In this document: piece by piece, positions 8,528 to 17,007 of the stretch
How the letters are laid out: every line of letters starts with the position of its first letter
Position numbering within the stretch: position 1 is the stretch's first letter
Assembly: GCF_022899355.1 (NCBI RefSeq)
Contig: NZ_JALJCK010000010.1
Location: 124,001-188,000 of the forward strand
Reading direction: 5' to 3'
From: Shinella yambaruensis
GTDB lineage: Bacteria; Pseudomonadota; Alphaproteobacteria; Rhizobiales; Rhizobiaceae
Length of the DNA stretch: 64,000 nt
Position numbers and translations under genes: made by a program
The notes under the pieces: generated by a model
Seen by the model: the letters and a program-made list of their open reading frames with translations, nothing else
What the model was told of the DNA's origin: nothing
The model's database searches: none

Positions 8528-9877
8528 ATGCAGCACGCCCTCGTCGAACGCCTTTCGTCGCCGGTTCCACGCTATACAAGCTATCCGACCGCGCCGCATT
8601 TCAACGAAAGTATCGGGCCGGAGGTCTATGCGCAGTGGCTCGGGCGTCTTGCGGCGGAGAATCGCCTTTCGCTCTATGCCCATGTTCCCTATTGCGACCG
8701 GCTGTGCTGGTTCTGCGCCTGTCACACCAAGCAGACGCTGCGCTACGAGCCCGTCGAGGCCTATCTCAAGGGCCTGCATGCGGAGATCGCCGCGATCGGC
8801 ACGCGGGTGTCGCGGGCGGTGCCCGTCACGGCGCTGCATTTCGGCGGCGGTTCGCCGACCCTCCTGCGACCGGAGGACATGCGGGCGCTGAAGGCCTGTC
8901 TGGAGACGAATTTCTCCTTTGCGGCGGATGCGGAAATCTCCGTGGAGATGGATCCGAACGATCTGGACGAGGCCCGGCACGATGCACTGGCCGATATCGG
9001 CATGACGCGCGCCAGCCTCGGCATCCAGGATTTCGATCCCAAGGTCCAGAAAGCGATCAACCGCATCCAGACCTTCGAGCAGACCCGCGGCGTGGTGGAG
9101 GCCGCGCGGGCGCGGGGCGTGCGTTCGGTCAATTGCGACATCCTCTACGGGCTGCCCCACCAGACGCTGGAGACGCTGGCCGAGACGGTCCTAGCCGTCC
9201 TCTCGCTTGCGCCCGACCGCATCGCGCTTTTCGGCTATGCCCATGTGCCGTGGATGAAGAAGCACCAGACGATGATCGACGAGGCCGCGCTGCCGGGTGT
9301 CGTCGCGCGGTTCGAGCAGATGGCGCTGGCGGCCGACATGCTGGTTTCGGCCGGCTACGAGGCCATCGGCATCGATCATTTCGCGCTTCCCGCCGACCGG
9401 CTCGCCGTGGCGGCGCGGCAGGGCACGCTGCGCCGCAATTTCCAGGGCTATACCGACGACCAGGCGGATGCGCTGGTCGGGCTCGGCGCCTCCTCCATCG
9501 GCCAGCTTCCCGAAGGCTATATCCAGAACATGCCGGCGACGGGCGAATACCTGCGCCGGGTGGAGGAGGGCGGTCTTGCCGCCGTCCGCGGTTATGCGCT
9601 GACCGAGGAGGACCGCGCCCGCGCCTTCGTGATCGAGAAGATCATGTGCGATTTCGGCTTTTCCTTCGCCGCGCTCGCCGCGCGCCATCCGGCCTTCTCC
9701 GGCGTCATCCGTTCGGAGGCGATCGGGTTCGTCGCGGCGGACCGCGACGGGCTCGCCCGCATCGAGGGCGACCGGTTCGTCCTGACCGCGGCGGGGCGGC
9801 CCTTTGCGCGCACCGTCGCCGCGGTCTTCGATGCGCATCTTGCGAGCGGGCGCGGGCGGCATTCCATCGCGGTCTGA
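8528..9877 (+). CDS. hemN: oxygen-independent coproporphyrinogen III oxidase
   Basis: HemN is a radical SAM enzyme that decarboxylates coproporphyrinogen III without oxygen, supplying haem for microaerobic respiration. The cluster-binding CxxxCxxC motif is in PYCDRLCWFCACHTK, following LSLYAHVP, and FGGGSPTLL is the SAM-binding glycine motif. I chose the ATG at 8528 (449 residues) because AAGGAG lies six bases upstream; the GTG at 8510 and ATG at 8522 are in the same frame. The perfect FNR box at 8464-8477 and the divergent fnrN gene show that it is induced at low oxygen. Confidence 0.95.
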   Translation: MQHALVERLSSPVPRYTSYPTAPHFNESIGPEVYAQWLGRLAAENRLSLYAHVPYCDRLCWFCACHTKQTLRYEPVEAYLKGLHAEIAAIGTRVSRAVPVTALHFGGGSPTLLRPEDMRALKACLETNFSFAADAEISVEMDPNDLDEARHDALADIGMTRASLGIQDFDPKVQKAINRIQTFEQTRGVVEAARARGVRSVNCDILYGLPHQTLETLAETVLAVLSLAPDRIALFGYAHVPWMKKHQTMIDEAALPGVVARFEQMALAADMLVSAGYEAIGIDHFALPADRLAVAARQGTLRRNFQGYTDDQADALVGLGASSIGQLPEGYIQNMPATGEYLRRVEEGGLAAVRGYALTEEDRARAFVIEKIMCDFGFSFAALAARHPAFSGVIRSEAIGFVAADRDGLARIEGDRFVLTAAGRPFARTVAAVFDAHLASGRGRHSIAV

Positions 9878-9947
9878 CCGGCGGCCCACGGCCATGCTGT
9901 TTGCGCAACACAGCATCGCCGACTGCGCAGGGCCCTCATCAAACCCA

Positions 9948-9976
9948 TTGGCAATTGCGTCTTATTTCCATATAGG
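9948..9976 (+). promoter_or_regulatory. sigma-70-type promoter of acpXL
   Basis: TTGGCA (9948-9953) and TATAGG (9971-9976) are separated by exactly 17 bp and lie about 33 bp upstream of the acpXL start. This is the best housekeeping promoter match in the gap between hemN and acpXL. It has not been mapped. Confidence 0.55.
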
Positions 9977-10008
9977 ATCGCCCGACTATAGATTCATGAG
10001 GTATGGGC

Positions 10009-10287
10009 GTGACTGCTACATTCGACAAGGTTGCCGACATCATTGCTGAGACGAGCGAGATCGACCGCGAGACGATCACGCCCGACAGCCACACGATCGA
10101 CGATCTCGGCATCGACAGCCTCGACTTCCTCGACATCGTCTTCGCGATCGACAAGGAATTCGGCATCAAGATCCCGCTGGAACAGTGGACGCAGGACGTC
10201 AACGAGGGCAAGGTCGCGACGGAAGAATACTTCGTCCTGAAGAACCTTTGCGCCAAGATCGACGACCTGCGGGCCGCCAAGGCCTGA
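10009..10287 (+). CDS. acpXL: AcpXL, acyl carrier protein for very-long-chain fatty acids of lipid A
   Basis: AcpXL carries the growing C26-C30 hydroxy fatty acid later transferred to rhizobial lipid A. The phosphopantetheine serine is in [20 protein letters not shown] near residue 36. I place the start at the GTG at 10009 (92 residues, the normal AcpXL length) because GAGG at 9998-10001 is 7 bases from it but only one base from the in-frame ATG at 10003. It is the first gene of acpXL-fabZ-fabF2-fabF1-adh-lpxXL, and a hairpin after it may raise its dose relative to the rest. Confidence 0.95.
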   Translation: MTATFDKVADIIAETSEIDRETITPDSHTIDDLGIDSLDFLDIVFAIDKEFGIKIPLEQWTQDVNEGKVATEEYFVLKNLCAKIDDLRAAKA

Positions 10288-10348
10288 GGCAACGGCGTCG
10301 GCCGCCCTTGCGGCCGCGCTCATGACGATCCCGGTGCTTGTGGCGCAC

Positions 10349-10376
10349 GGCCTGCCGTTTCCGGCAGGCCTTTCGA
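10349..10376 (+). terminator. hairpin with short T tract between acpXL and fabZ
   Basis: GGCCTGCCG and CGGCAGGCC form a 9-bp stem with a 4-base loop, followed by TTTCGATTTC. It looks like an attenuating terminator that would let the abundant carrier protein be transcribed more than the downstream enzymes. Function inferred. Confidence 0.5.
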
Positions 10377-10403
10377 TTTCCGGAACCTGCCGGAGGTATC
10401 CCG

Positions 10404-10886
10404 ATGCTGCTCGAATATTTCCAGATGATCGATCGCGTGGAGGCCGTCGACGGTGCGCGCCGCGTGCTGAAGGCCCGCTCGGTCGTGCCCGCGAAAAGCC
10501 CTGTTTTCGAAGGCCATTTTCCCGGCATGCCGCTCGTCCCGGGCGTGCTGCTCATAGAGACCATGGCGCAGGCCTCCGGCTTCCTCGTGCTCGCCGCGAC
10601 GGATTTTGCCGCCATGCCCTTCCTGATGAGCGTCGACGGCGCCAAGATGCGCAGCTTCGTCGAGCCGGATGCCGTGCTCGACATCGAGGCGGTGCTGGAG
10701 CATGACGGGTCGGGCTATGCCGTCACCAAGGCGAAGATCTCGTCTTCCGGCAAGAAGGTCTGCGATGCGCAGCTGAAGCTGCGCACCATGCCGTTTGCCG
10801 AAGTGCCGCTTGCCGATATCGTGCGGGCGCGCGCGGGCGAGGTGGGGTTGTTCGAGGCGCTCGACGCGTCTGCGGAAGGAAAGTGA
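10404..10886 (+). CDS. fabZXL: 3-hydroxyacyl-ACP dehydratase, FabZ-like, VLCFA cluster
   Basis: The protein (160 residues) has the hot-dog fold dehydratase signature FEGHFPGMPLVPGVLLIETM, with the catalytic His in GHFPG and the acidic residue in the following helix (LIETMAQASG). It should dehydrate 3-hydroxyacyl-AcpXL during elongation of the lipid A long-chain fatty acid. The start at 10404 is preceded by GGAGG; upstream in-frame residues look like untranslated leader. The gene ends two bases before the next start, so the pair is coupled. It is more diverged than housekeeping FabZ, as expected for this cluster. Confidence 0.88.
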   Translation: MLLEYFQMIDRVEAVDGARRVLKARSVVPAKSPVFEGHFPGMPLVPGVLLIETMAQASGFLVLAATDFAAMPFLMSVDGAKMRSFVEPDAVLDIEAVLEHDGSGYAVTKAKISSSGKKVCDAQLKLRTMPFAEVPLADIVRARAGEVGLFEALDASAEGK

Positions 10887-10888
10887 GC

Positions 10889-12088
10889 ATGGCGAAGGCG
10901 AACAACGATGTGGTGATCACCGGCGTCGGCATCGTCACCTGTCAGGGTGTCGGCGCGGCGGCGCATGTGGAGATCCTTGGCGGCGCGGGCGCGCCGGCGC
11001 TGAAGATCGAGACGGAGCGCTTCGCGCCCTATCCGGTGCACCCGATGCCGGAGATCGACTGGAACCAGCAGATCCCCAAGCGCGGCGACCAGCGCCAGAT
11101 GGAGAACTGGCAGCGCCTCGGCGTGTTCACCGCGGGCCTTGCGCTCGACGATGCCGGCTTCAAGGATGATGCGGACGCCTGCGGCACGATGGACATGATC
11201 GTGGCGGCCGGCGGCGGCGAGCGCGATATCGCTGTCGATTCGCTGATCGTCGACGAGGGCCTGAAGCGGAATGACCGCGAGCGCCTGCTCAACGAGAAGC
11301 TGACCACCGAGCTGCGGCCCACGCTCTTCCTCGCCCAGCTTTCCAACCTGCTTGCCGGCAACATCTCCATCGTCCACAAGGTCACGGGCTCCTCCCGTAC
11401 CTTCATGGGCGAGGAGGCGGCCGGCATTTCCGCCATCGAGACGGCCTTTCACCGCATCCGCTCCGGCCAGTCGACACACACGCTCGTCGGCAGCGCGCTG
11501 GTGGCCGAGCGACAGGATGTCATCCTGCTTTACGAAGCGATCGGCGCGCATGCGACGGGCGGCTGGACGCCGCTCTGGTCGCGCGACGAGAAGGCCGGCG
11601 GCGGCATCGTCACCGGCACGGCCGCGGCCTTCCTCGTGCTGGAATCGCGCGCCCATGCCGAGGCGCGGGGCGCGCGCATCTATGCGACCATCGACGCCAT
11701 CGGCGGCGACCGCGGCCCGCGGGACGAGGGGCGGCTGGAAGCCCGCCTCGAGCGGCTGGCCGAGGGCGCTGCGGCCGGTGCCGGGACCGTGGTCTTCTCC
11801 GGCGCGTCCGGCCAGCACGGCCCGACGGCGCGCGAGAAGGCCTGGCTCGATACGCGTTTTGCCGGCAGCCCGGTGCGCGGCTTCAGCGCGGTCACCGGCC
11901 AGGCGCTGGAAGCGCAGTTCCCGCTCGGCCTTGCCATCGCCGCCCTGACGCTCGGCGCGGGCGTCAAGGTCGCTCCGTTCGATGCCGCGGCCGAGGCCGC
12001 GATGACCGCAGCGGCGAAAAGCGCCGTGGTCACGACGGTCGGCCATGGCCGCGGCGAAGGCGTCGCAATCCTTTCCGCAGAGAAGTAG
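10889..12088 (+). CDS. fabF2XL: beta-ketoacyl-ACP synthase-like protein without active-site Cys (FabF2-type)
   Basis: This is a thiolase-fold ketosynthase of 399 residues in the long-chain acyl cluster. Where active KAS II enzymes have the catalytic Cys in a TACASG-like elbow, this one reads KVTGSSRTFMGEEAAGISAI, with no cysteine, and the downstream GASGQHGPTAREKAWLDT region keeps only part of the His motifs. It therefore resembles the chain-length-factor partner of a KS-alpha/KS-beta pair, with the next gene as the catalytic subunit. The start at 10889 has AAGGAAAG upstream; GTG at 10883 is an in-frame alternative. Confidence 0.85.
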   Translation: MAKANNDVVITGVGIVTCQGVGAAAHVEILGGAGAPALKIETERFAPYPVHPMPEIDWNQQIPKRGDQRQMENWQRLGVFTAGLALDDAGFKDDADACGTMDMIVAAGGGERDIAVDSLIVDEGLKRNDRERLLNEKLTTELRPTLFLAQLSNLLAGNISIVHKVTGSSRTFMGEEAAGISAIETAFHRIRSGQSTHTLVGSALVAERQDVILLYEAIGAHATGGWTPLWSRDEKAGGGIVTGTAAAFLVLESRAHAEARGARIYATIDAIGGDRGPRDEGRLEARLERLAEGAAAGAGTVVFSGASGQHGPTAREKAWLDTRFAGSPVRGFSAVTGQALEAQFPLGLAIAALTLGAGVKVAPFDAAAEAAMTAAAKSAVVTTVGHGRGEGVAILSAEK

Positions 12089-12097
12089 GAGCCGGCC

Positions 12098-13384
12098 ATG
12101 ACGAAAGCCGCTTACAGGGATCATCTCGGTCGCCCGATCGTCGCCGTCACGGGCATGGGCGTCATCACCTCGCTGGGGCAGGGCCTCAAGGACAACTGGA
12201 CCGCGCTCGTCGGCGGCGTGTCGGGCATCCACGGCATCACGCGCTTTCCGGTCGACGGGCTGAACACCCGCATTTCCGGCACGGTCGATTTCATCGAGCT
12301 GCCCGTCGAGAACCCGGTCGAGCGCTCCTATGCCTATGCCCGCGAGACGGCGGACGAGGCGCTGGCGCAAGCCGGCCTTTCCGGCGATTTCGGCGGTCCG
12401 CTCTTCCTTGCCGCCCCGCCGATCGAGCCGGACTGGCGCGACCGCTTCGCGCTTGCCGACCGCGCCCCGCCGTCCCAGCGTCCGGGCGATGCCTATGACC
12501 GCTTCCTTGCCGTGCTGCGTGAAAAGGCCGAACCCGCCCTGCACGAGGCCTGGGCCTTCGGCGCGATCTCCGAACGCCTCGCCGACCGTTTCGGCACCCG
12601 CGGGCTGCCCGTCACGCTGTCGACCGCCTGCGCTTCCGGCGCGACGGCCATCCAGCTCGGCGTCGAGGCGATCCGCCAGGGCCGCACCGACCGCGCGCTC
12701 ACCATCGGTACCGACGGCTCGGTGACGGCGGAGGCGCTGATCCGCTTCGCGCTGCTCTCCGCGCTCTCGACGCAGAACGACCCGCCGACCAGGGCCTCCA
12801 AGCCGTTCAGCAAGGATCGCGACGGCTTCGTCATCGCCGAAGGCGCGGCGACGCTGGTGCTGGAATCGCTCGAATCCGCCGTCGCCCGCGGTGCGAAGGT
12901 GCTCGGCATCCTCAAGGGCTGCGGCGAGAAGGCCGATCATTTCCACCGCACCCGTTCCTCGCCGGATGGCGGCCCCGCCATCGCGACGATCCGCGCGGCG
13001 CTCGAAGATGCCGGCATCGACGAGAGCGGCATCGGCTATATCAACGCCCACGGCACCTCGACGCCGGAAAACGACAAGATGGAATATCTTTCCATGTCGA
13101 CGGTCTTCGGCGACACGCTGGCGAATATCCCGGTCTCCTCCAACAAGTCGATGATCGGCCATACGCTGACGGCGGCCGGCGCCGTCGAGGCCGTGTTCTC
13201 CATCCAGACCATGCTGACCGGCACCCTGCCGCCGACGATCAACTACGCGAACCCCGACCCGGCCATCGTGCTCGACGTCGTGCCGAACGTGAAGCGCGAT
13301 GCGCGCGTTTCCGCGGTTCTCTCCAACTCCTTCGGCTTCGGCGGCCAGAACGCCAGCCTCGTCATGACGGCCGAACCCGCCTGA
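12098..13384 (+). CDS. fabF1XL: beta-ketoacyl-ACP synthase II, VLCFA cluster
   Basis: This 428-residue ketosynthase has all three catalytic residues: Cys in TLSTACASGATAIQLGVEAI near residue 178, His in YINAHGTSTPENDKMEY, and His in NKSMIGHTLTAAGAVEAVFS. It should condense malonyl-ACP with long acyl-AcpXL to build the 27-hydroxyoctacosanoate-type chain of lipid A. It lies 9 bp after fabF2 and 13 bp before adh. It probably pairs with the Cys-less FabF2. Confidence 0.93.
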   Translation: MTKAAYRDHLGRPIVAVTGMGVITSLGQGLKDNWTALVGGVSGIHGITRFPVDGLNTRISGTVDFIELPVENPVERSYAYARETADEALAQAGLSGDFGGPLFLAAPPIEPDWRDRFALADRAPPSQRPGDAYDRFLAVLREKAEPALHEAWAFGAISERLADRFGTRGLPVTLSTACASGATAIQLGVEAIRQGRTDRALTIGTDGSVTAEALIRFALLSALSTQNDPPTRASKPFSKDRDGFVIAEGAATLVLESLESAVARGAKVLGILKGCGEKADHFHRTRSSPDGGPAIATIRAALEDAGIDESGIGYINAHGTSTPENDKMEYLSMSTVFGDTLANIPVSSNKSMIGHTLTAAGAVEAVFSIQTMLTGTLPPTINYANPDPAIVLDVVPNVKRDARVSAVLSNSFGFGGQNASLVMTAEPA

Positions 13385-13397
13385 TAGGAATTTTGCC

Positions 13398-14426
13398 ATG
13401 CGCGCCCTCCAGCTTCTCGATGACCGCAAGCTCGAACTCACCGACATCCCGGAGCCGGAGGCGCCCGGCCCCGGCGAGGTGACGCTGCGCGTCAAGGCCG
13501 TCGCCCTCAACCATATCGATGTCTGGGGCTGGCGCGGCATGGCCTTTGCCAAGCGCAAGATGCCGCTCGTCATCGGCGCGGAGGCGGCCGGCGTCGTCGA
13601 GACGATCGGTCCCGGCGTTGCCAACGTGCTGCCCGGCCAGCTCGTCTCGATCTACGGCGCGCGCACCTGCGGCCTCTGCAAGCCCTGCCGCGAAGGCCGC
13701 GACAACCTCTGCGAACATGTCGGCGGCGTGCACGGCTTCCATCTGGATGGTTTCGCGCAGGAGAAGGTCAACCTTCCCGCCCGCCTGCTCGTGCCGGCTC
13801 CGCCCGGCGTCGATGCGGTCGGTGCGGCGCTCGCCCCCGTCACCTTCGGCACGGTCGAGCACATGCTGTTCGACAATGCGAAACTCGAATCCGGCGAGAC
13901 GATCCTCGTCCATGCCGGCGGCTCCGGCATCGGCACGGCGGCGATCCAGCTTGCCAAGAAGATCGGCTGCACCGTCATCACCACCGTCGGCTCGAGCGAC
14001 AAGATCGAGAAGGCCAAGGCGCTCGGCGCCGACCATGTCATCAACTACCGCGAGGACCGCTTCGAGGGCGTCGTGCGCAAGCTGACCAGGAAGAAGGGCG
14101 TCGACGTCGTCTTCGAACATGTCGGCAAGGACACCTGGGCGGGCTCCATGCTCTGCATGAAGCGCGGCGGGCGGCTCGTCACCTGTGGCTCCACCTCCGG
14201 CGTTTCCACCGACATGAACCTGATGATGCTGTTCCAGCAGCAATTGAAGCTCTTCGGCTCCTTCGGCTGCCGCATGGAGAACATGGCGAATGCCATGCAG
14301 AAGATGGCGCGCGGCATCGTCCATCCGGTCATCGATACCGAAGTGACCTTCGACGGCATCGCGACGGCCCTGGAGCGCATGGAATCGCGCCAGATCTTCG
14401 GCAAGATCGTCCTGAAGCTGGATTGA
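13398..14426 (+). CDS. adh2XL: zinc-binding alcohol dehydrogenase of the VLCFA/lipid A cluster
   Basis: This is a medium-chain dehydrogenase/reductase of 342 residues. The four structural-zinc cysteines lie in CGLCKPCREGRDNLC, and the NAD(P) Rossmann loop is HAGGSGIGTAAIQLAKKIG. In the same position of the rhizobial acpXL cluster such a gene accompanies lpxXL and is thought to act in long-chain fatty acid synthesis, though its exact substrate is not settled. It ends four bases before lpxXL. Confidence 0.85.
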   Translation: MRALQLLDDRKLELTDIPEPEAPGPGEVTLRVKAVALNHIDVWGWRGMAFAKRKMPLVIGAEAAGVVETIGPGVANVLPGQLVSIYGARTCGLCKPCREGRDNLCEHVGGVHGFHLDGFAQEKVNLPARLLVPAPPGVDAVGAALAPVTFGTVEHMLFDNAKLESGETILVHAGGSGIGTAAIQLAKKIGCTVITTVGSSDKIEKAKALGADHVINYREDRFEGVVRKLTRKKGVDVVFEHVGKDTWAGSMLCMKRGGRLVTCGSTSGVSTDMNLMMLFQQQLKLFGSFGCRMENMANAMQKMARGIVHPVIDTEVTFDGIATALERMESRQIFGKIVLKLD

Positions 14427-14430
14427 TGCC

Positions 14431-15366
14431 GTGCGGATGATCGTCACACGCCTGGTTCTGGCGCTGAGGAAGTTCAAGCAGTGGCTGGTGGCGCAATGCG
14501 TCTTCGGCCTGCTCAGCCTTCTGAAGCTCCTGCCGGCGGACGGTGCGATCAACTTCGCCGATCGCGTGGCGCGCTGGATCGGCCCGAAGACACGCCGCCA
14601 CACGCTGACGCTCACCAACCTCAGGAACGCCTTTCCGGAAAAGACCGAGGCGGAGATCGCGGCGATCGCGCTCGATGCCTGGGGCAATATGGGCCGGCTT
14701 GCGGCCGAATATGTCTTTCTCGACCGTCTGTTCGACTTCGATCCCGCGCGCACGGCGCCCGGCCGCATCGAGGTCTCCGGCATTCCGCTCTTCGTGGACC
14801 TGCGCGACAATCCGCGGCCCTTCATCGTCTTCACCGCGCATACCGGCAATTTCGAGCTCCTGCCGGTCGCCGGCGCCGCCTTCGGGCTGGACGTGACGGT
14901 GCTCTTCCGGCCGCCGAACAACCCCTATGTCGCGGAAAGGGTCTTCGAATTCCGCCGTGAACGCATGGGGCATCTTGTGCCCTCCCATGCCGGCTCGTCC
15001 TTCACGCTTGCCCGCAAGCTGGAGGCGGGCGGCGCGGTCGGCGTGCTGGTCGACCAGAAGTTCAACAAGGGGCTGCATACGACGTTCTTCGGCCGGAAGG
15101 TGCAGACCAACCCGTTGCTTGCCAAGCTGGTGCGCCAGTTCGATTGCGAGGTCTATCCCGCGCGCTGCATCCGCCTGCCGGGCAACCGTTATCGCCTGGA
15201 ACTGGAACCGGCAATGGACATTCCCCGCAAGGAGAACGGCGCCGTCGATGTCGATGCGACCGCGCAGATACTGAACGACAAGGTCGAACAGTGGGTGCGC
15301 GAATATCCGGGCCAATGGCTGTGGTATCACGACCGCTGGAATATCAAGCGCGGCCTTATTACTTGA
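14431..15366 (+). CDS. lpxXL: LpxXL, lipid A very-long-chain acyltransferase
   Basis: LpxXL belongs to the LpxL/HtrB lysophospholipid acyltransferase family and transfers the long hydroxy fatty acid from AcpXL to Kdo2-lipid A at the inner membrane. The family's catalytic H(x)4E motif is in FTAHTGNFELLPVAG near residue 133, and VGVLVDQKFNKGL is the second conserved block. The protein has 311 residues from the GTG at 14431; an ATG two codons later (14437) is equally possible because no clear ribosome binding site discriminates. It is the last gene of the cluster and is followed by AT-rich intergenic DNA. Confidence 0.92.
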   Translation: MRMIVTRLVLALRKFKQWLVAQCVFGLLSLLKLLPADGAINFADRVARWIGPKTRRHTLTLTNLRNAFPEKTEAEIAAIALDAWGNMGRLAAEYVFLDRLFDFDPARTAPGRIEVSGIPLFVDLRDNPRPFIVFTAHTGNFELLPVAGAAFGLDVTVLFRPPNNPYVAERVFEFRRERMGHLVPSHAGSSFTLARKLEAGGAVGVLVDQKFNKGLHTTFFGRKVQTNPLLAKLVRQFDCEVYPARCIRLPGNRYRLELEPAMDIPRKENGAVDVDATAQILNDKVEQWVREYPGQWLWYHDRWNIKRGLIT

Positions 15367-15447
15367 TTGCTTACTATTCTTTCTTGCCTTGCGAAACCTG
15401 AATACGTTCAGCTTCCCGATTTACGCGAATTTTATCGAATTTGGGGT

Positions 15448-15475
15448 TTGACATCCTCCCGTTCGCTGTTACCAT
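15448..15475 (+). promoter_or_regulatory. candidate promoter in the AT-rich gap before the PAS gene
   Basis: The gap 15367-15602 is much richer in A/T than its surroundings and holds no gene. Within it TTGACA (15448) is followed after 16 bp by TACCAT (15470). It is the only good -35 element there and would give a 5' leader of over 100 bases for the PAS gene. Confidence 0.35.
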
Positions 15476-15602
15476 TTTGCTAATGTAAGCGCTTTTGGCG
15501 GCATATTTGGGAAGGTAACGGTCAAATTCTATCGGGCTTTGGACAGTTTAAATAATGTAGTGGTGCAATTGCTGTACATTTCAGCAATTCGGGGAGCATG
15601 AA

Positions 15603-16313
15603 TTGAAAGCTCTTGTAGAGTTGTTCTGGTTTAAGTATTCACAACTCCAGCATGCCGTGAGGACGGGGAACGACAGGCTCGTTTCGATGCTGGACAAGGA
15701 AATCGAGCCGGCGCTTGCCGCCGTGCTGCAAAAGGAGGCGAGCGACGCTTCCGAACTCCGTTCCCAGTTCCAGTTCGTGGTGGATCTCCTGCGGGAGGAG
15801 GCGGACGACAAGACCTGCGTGCTCCGGCAGGCCCATCATTTCAAGCTGCTGATGGATCGTTACTTCGGGACGGAAGAGGCCGTCGTGCCGTTCCGCATGG
15901 GCATGCCGGAGGTCACGCGTCCCGCCGTCGCGCCGCGCGTGGCGGAGGACGGGCTGCTCAACGAGGCGATCCTCGACAGCCTTCCCGACCGCGTCGCCGT
16001 GATCACGACGGACTACCGCTACCTCTATTCCAATCCGCTCAATGCCGAGCGTTTCAGCGAAAAGCCCATCGACCTCGTCGGCCGGCACATCGTGGAGTTC
16101 ATCGGCGTGCAGCGTTTCGAGAGCCGCGTGAAGCGCAATCTCGACCACTGCTTTGCCGGGGACGTGGTGGAGTACGACTATGTTTCCCCGCGCCGGGGCG
16201 AGGTGGTCACGCGTTGCCGCATGACGCCTTGCATGTCGGCGGCCGGCAACGTGCTCGGCGCCATCCTCGTCCTTCAGGAGACGGCACGGTCCCAGGGACC
16301 GCTCGCCGCCTGA
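15603..16313 (+). CDS. PAS-domain protein, function unknown
   Basis: The 236-residue protein has a charged, mostly helical N-terminal half (about residues 1-110) with no family I recognise, then a PAS domain from about residue 118 (LNEAILDSLPDRVAVITTDY, NPLNAERFSEKPIDLVGRHI, ending AGNVLGAILVLQETA). There is no output domain, so it may act as a sensor or adaptor through protein contacts. The start is a TTG at 15603 with GGGGAG six bases upstream; the nearby ATG at 15598 is out of frame. It converges with the hemerythrin gene, close to the cbb3 oxidase genes, which hints at redox or oxygen sensing. Confidence 0.7.
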   Translation: MKALVELFWFKYSQLQHAVRTGNDRLVSMLDKEIEPALAAVLQKEASDASELRSQFQFVVDLLREEADDKTCVLRQAHHFKLLMDRYFGTEEAVVPFRMGMPEVTRPAVAPRVAEDGLLNEAILDSLPDRVAVITTDYRYLYSNPLNAERFSEKPIDLVGRHIVEFIGVQRFESRVKRNLDHCFAGDVVEYDYVSPRRGEVVTRCRMTPCMSAAGNVLGAILVLQETARSQGPLAA

Positions 16314-16317
16314 TCCT

Positions 16318-16800
16318 TCAGGAGGTGAGGCCGGTGCCGCGCAGCATGAACTGCTGTTCGAAGGCGATGTGGCGCCGGATCGATTCGAAGAAGCCGCGGA
16401 GCATGTAGCCCGCGGCTTCCGCGTTCACCGTGCCGTCGCCGCTGCCGAGCCGGGTCAGCGTGTCGGTCAGCTCCTCCGCAAAGCACTCGTCCTCGACATG
16501 CTCGAATTTCAGCCGGGCGATGGAATCGATGAGTTCCCGGTCGCCGGAGGCGATGCGCTCCAGCAAGGGGAAGACGGTCTCCTCCTCGTAGCGATGGATG
16601 CCGTTGACCAGCGGAATCAGCGTCTTGGCCGCATACATGCATTTCTGCCGGTTGACGTTTGCCGGCAGGCTGTCGGCGATGTCCTCCAGCGCCTCGCAAA
16701 GCGTCAGCTGTGCGTTGTGAGCCTTCTTCAACCAGTCCAGCGAAACGGCGTCCGTCGGGCGATCGGAAAGCAGCCGGGCGATCCCTGTATAGTCCGTCAT
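16318..16800 (-). CDS. hemerythrin-domain protein
   Basis: This 160-residue four-helix protein has the His/Glu pattern of a non-haem di-iron hemerythrin domain: HNAQLTLCEAL in helix 1, NGIHRYEEETVFPLLER in helix 2, KFEHVEDECFAEELT in helix 3 and RRHIAFEQQFML in helix 4. Such proteins bind oxygen or nitric oxide or act in iron-sulfur repair. The ATG at 16800 has GAGGG upstream; the longer frame to 16899 would overlap the FNR box. That box (16891-16904), shared with ccoN, suggests induction at low oxygen. Confidence 0.85.
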   Translation of the reverse strand: MTDYTGIARLLSDRPTDAVSLDWLKKAHNAQLTLCEALEDIADSLPANVNRQKCMYAAKTLIPLVNGIHRYEEETVFPLLERIASGDRELIDSIARLKFEHVEDECFAEELTDTLTRLGSGDGTVNAEAAGYMLRGFFESIRRHIAFEQQFMLRGTGLTS

Positions 16801-16890
16801 GTCAGTTCCCTCGTTTCGGGAGTGCCGCTGCGTTTCGACGCGCGGCTGCGTCAACCTGTCCCTTGATGCCGCTCGCATCCGGTCTTCGCC

Positions 16891-16904
16891 TTGATCCATG
16901 TCAA
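16891..16904. promoter_or_regulatory. FNR/FixK box between the hemerythrin gene and ccoN
   Basis: TTGATCCATGTCAA fits TTGAN-N4-NTCAA at all six fixed positions. It is about 104 bp before the ccoN start and about 91 bp before the hemerythrin start, so it could serve both divergent transcripts. Confidence 0.85.
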
Positions 16905-17007
16905 GGATGCTTCCGGCCGCATCTGCGAAGGCTCAGTCGAGCGCAAGGGCCGATTCCGCGAGGGAACCGGCCGTTGCGGGAAATCGACGAGTTGGGGGAT
17001 GCCAACG

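Noticed and set aside
10715-13624. 969-codon minus-strand frame across the fabF genes
   Set aside because: It is antisense to two clear ketosynthase genes; the length results from high GC at third codon positions.
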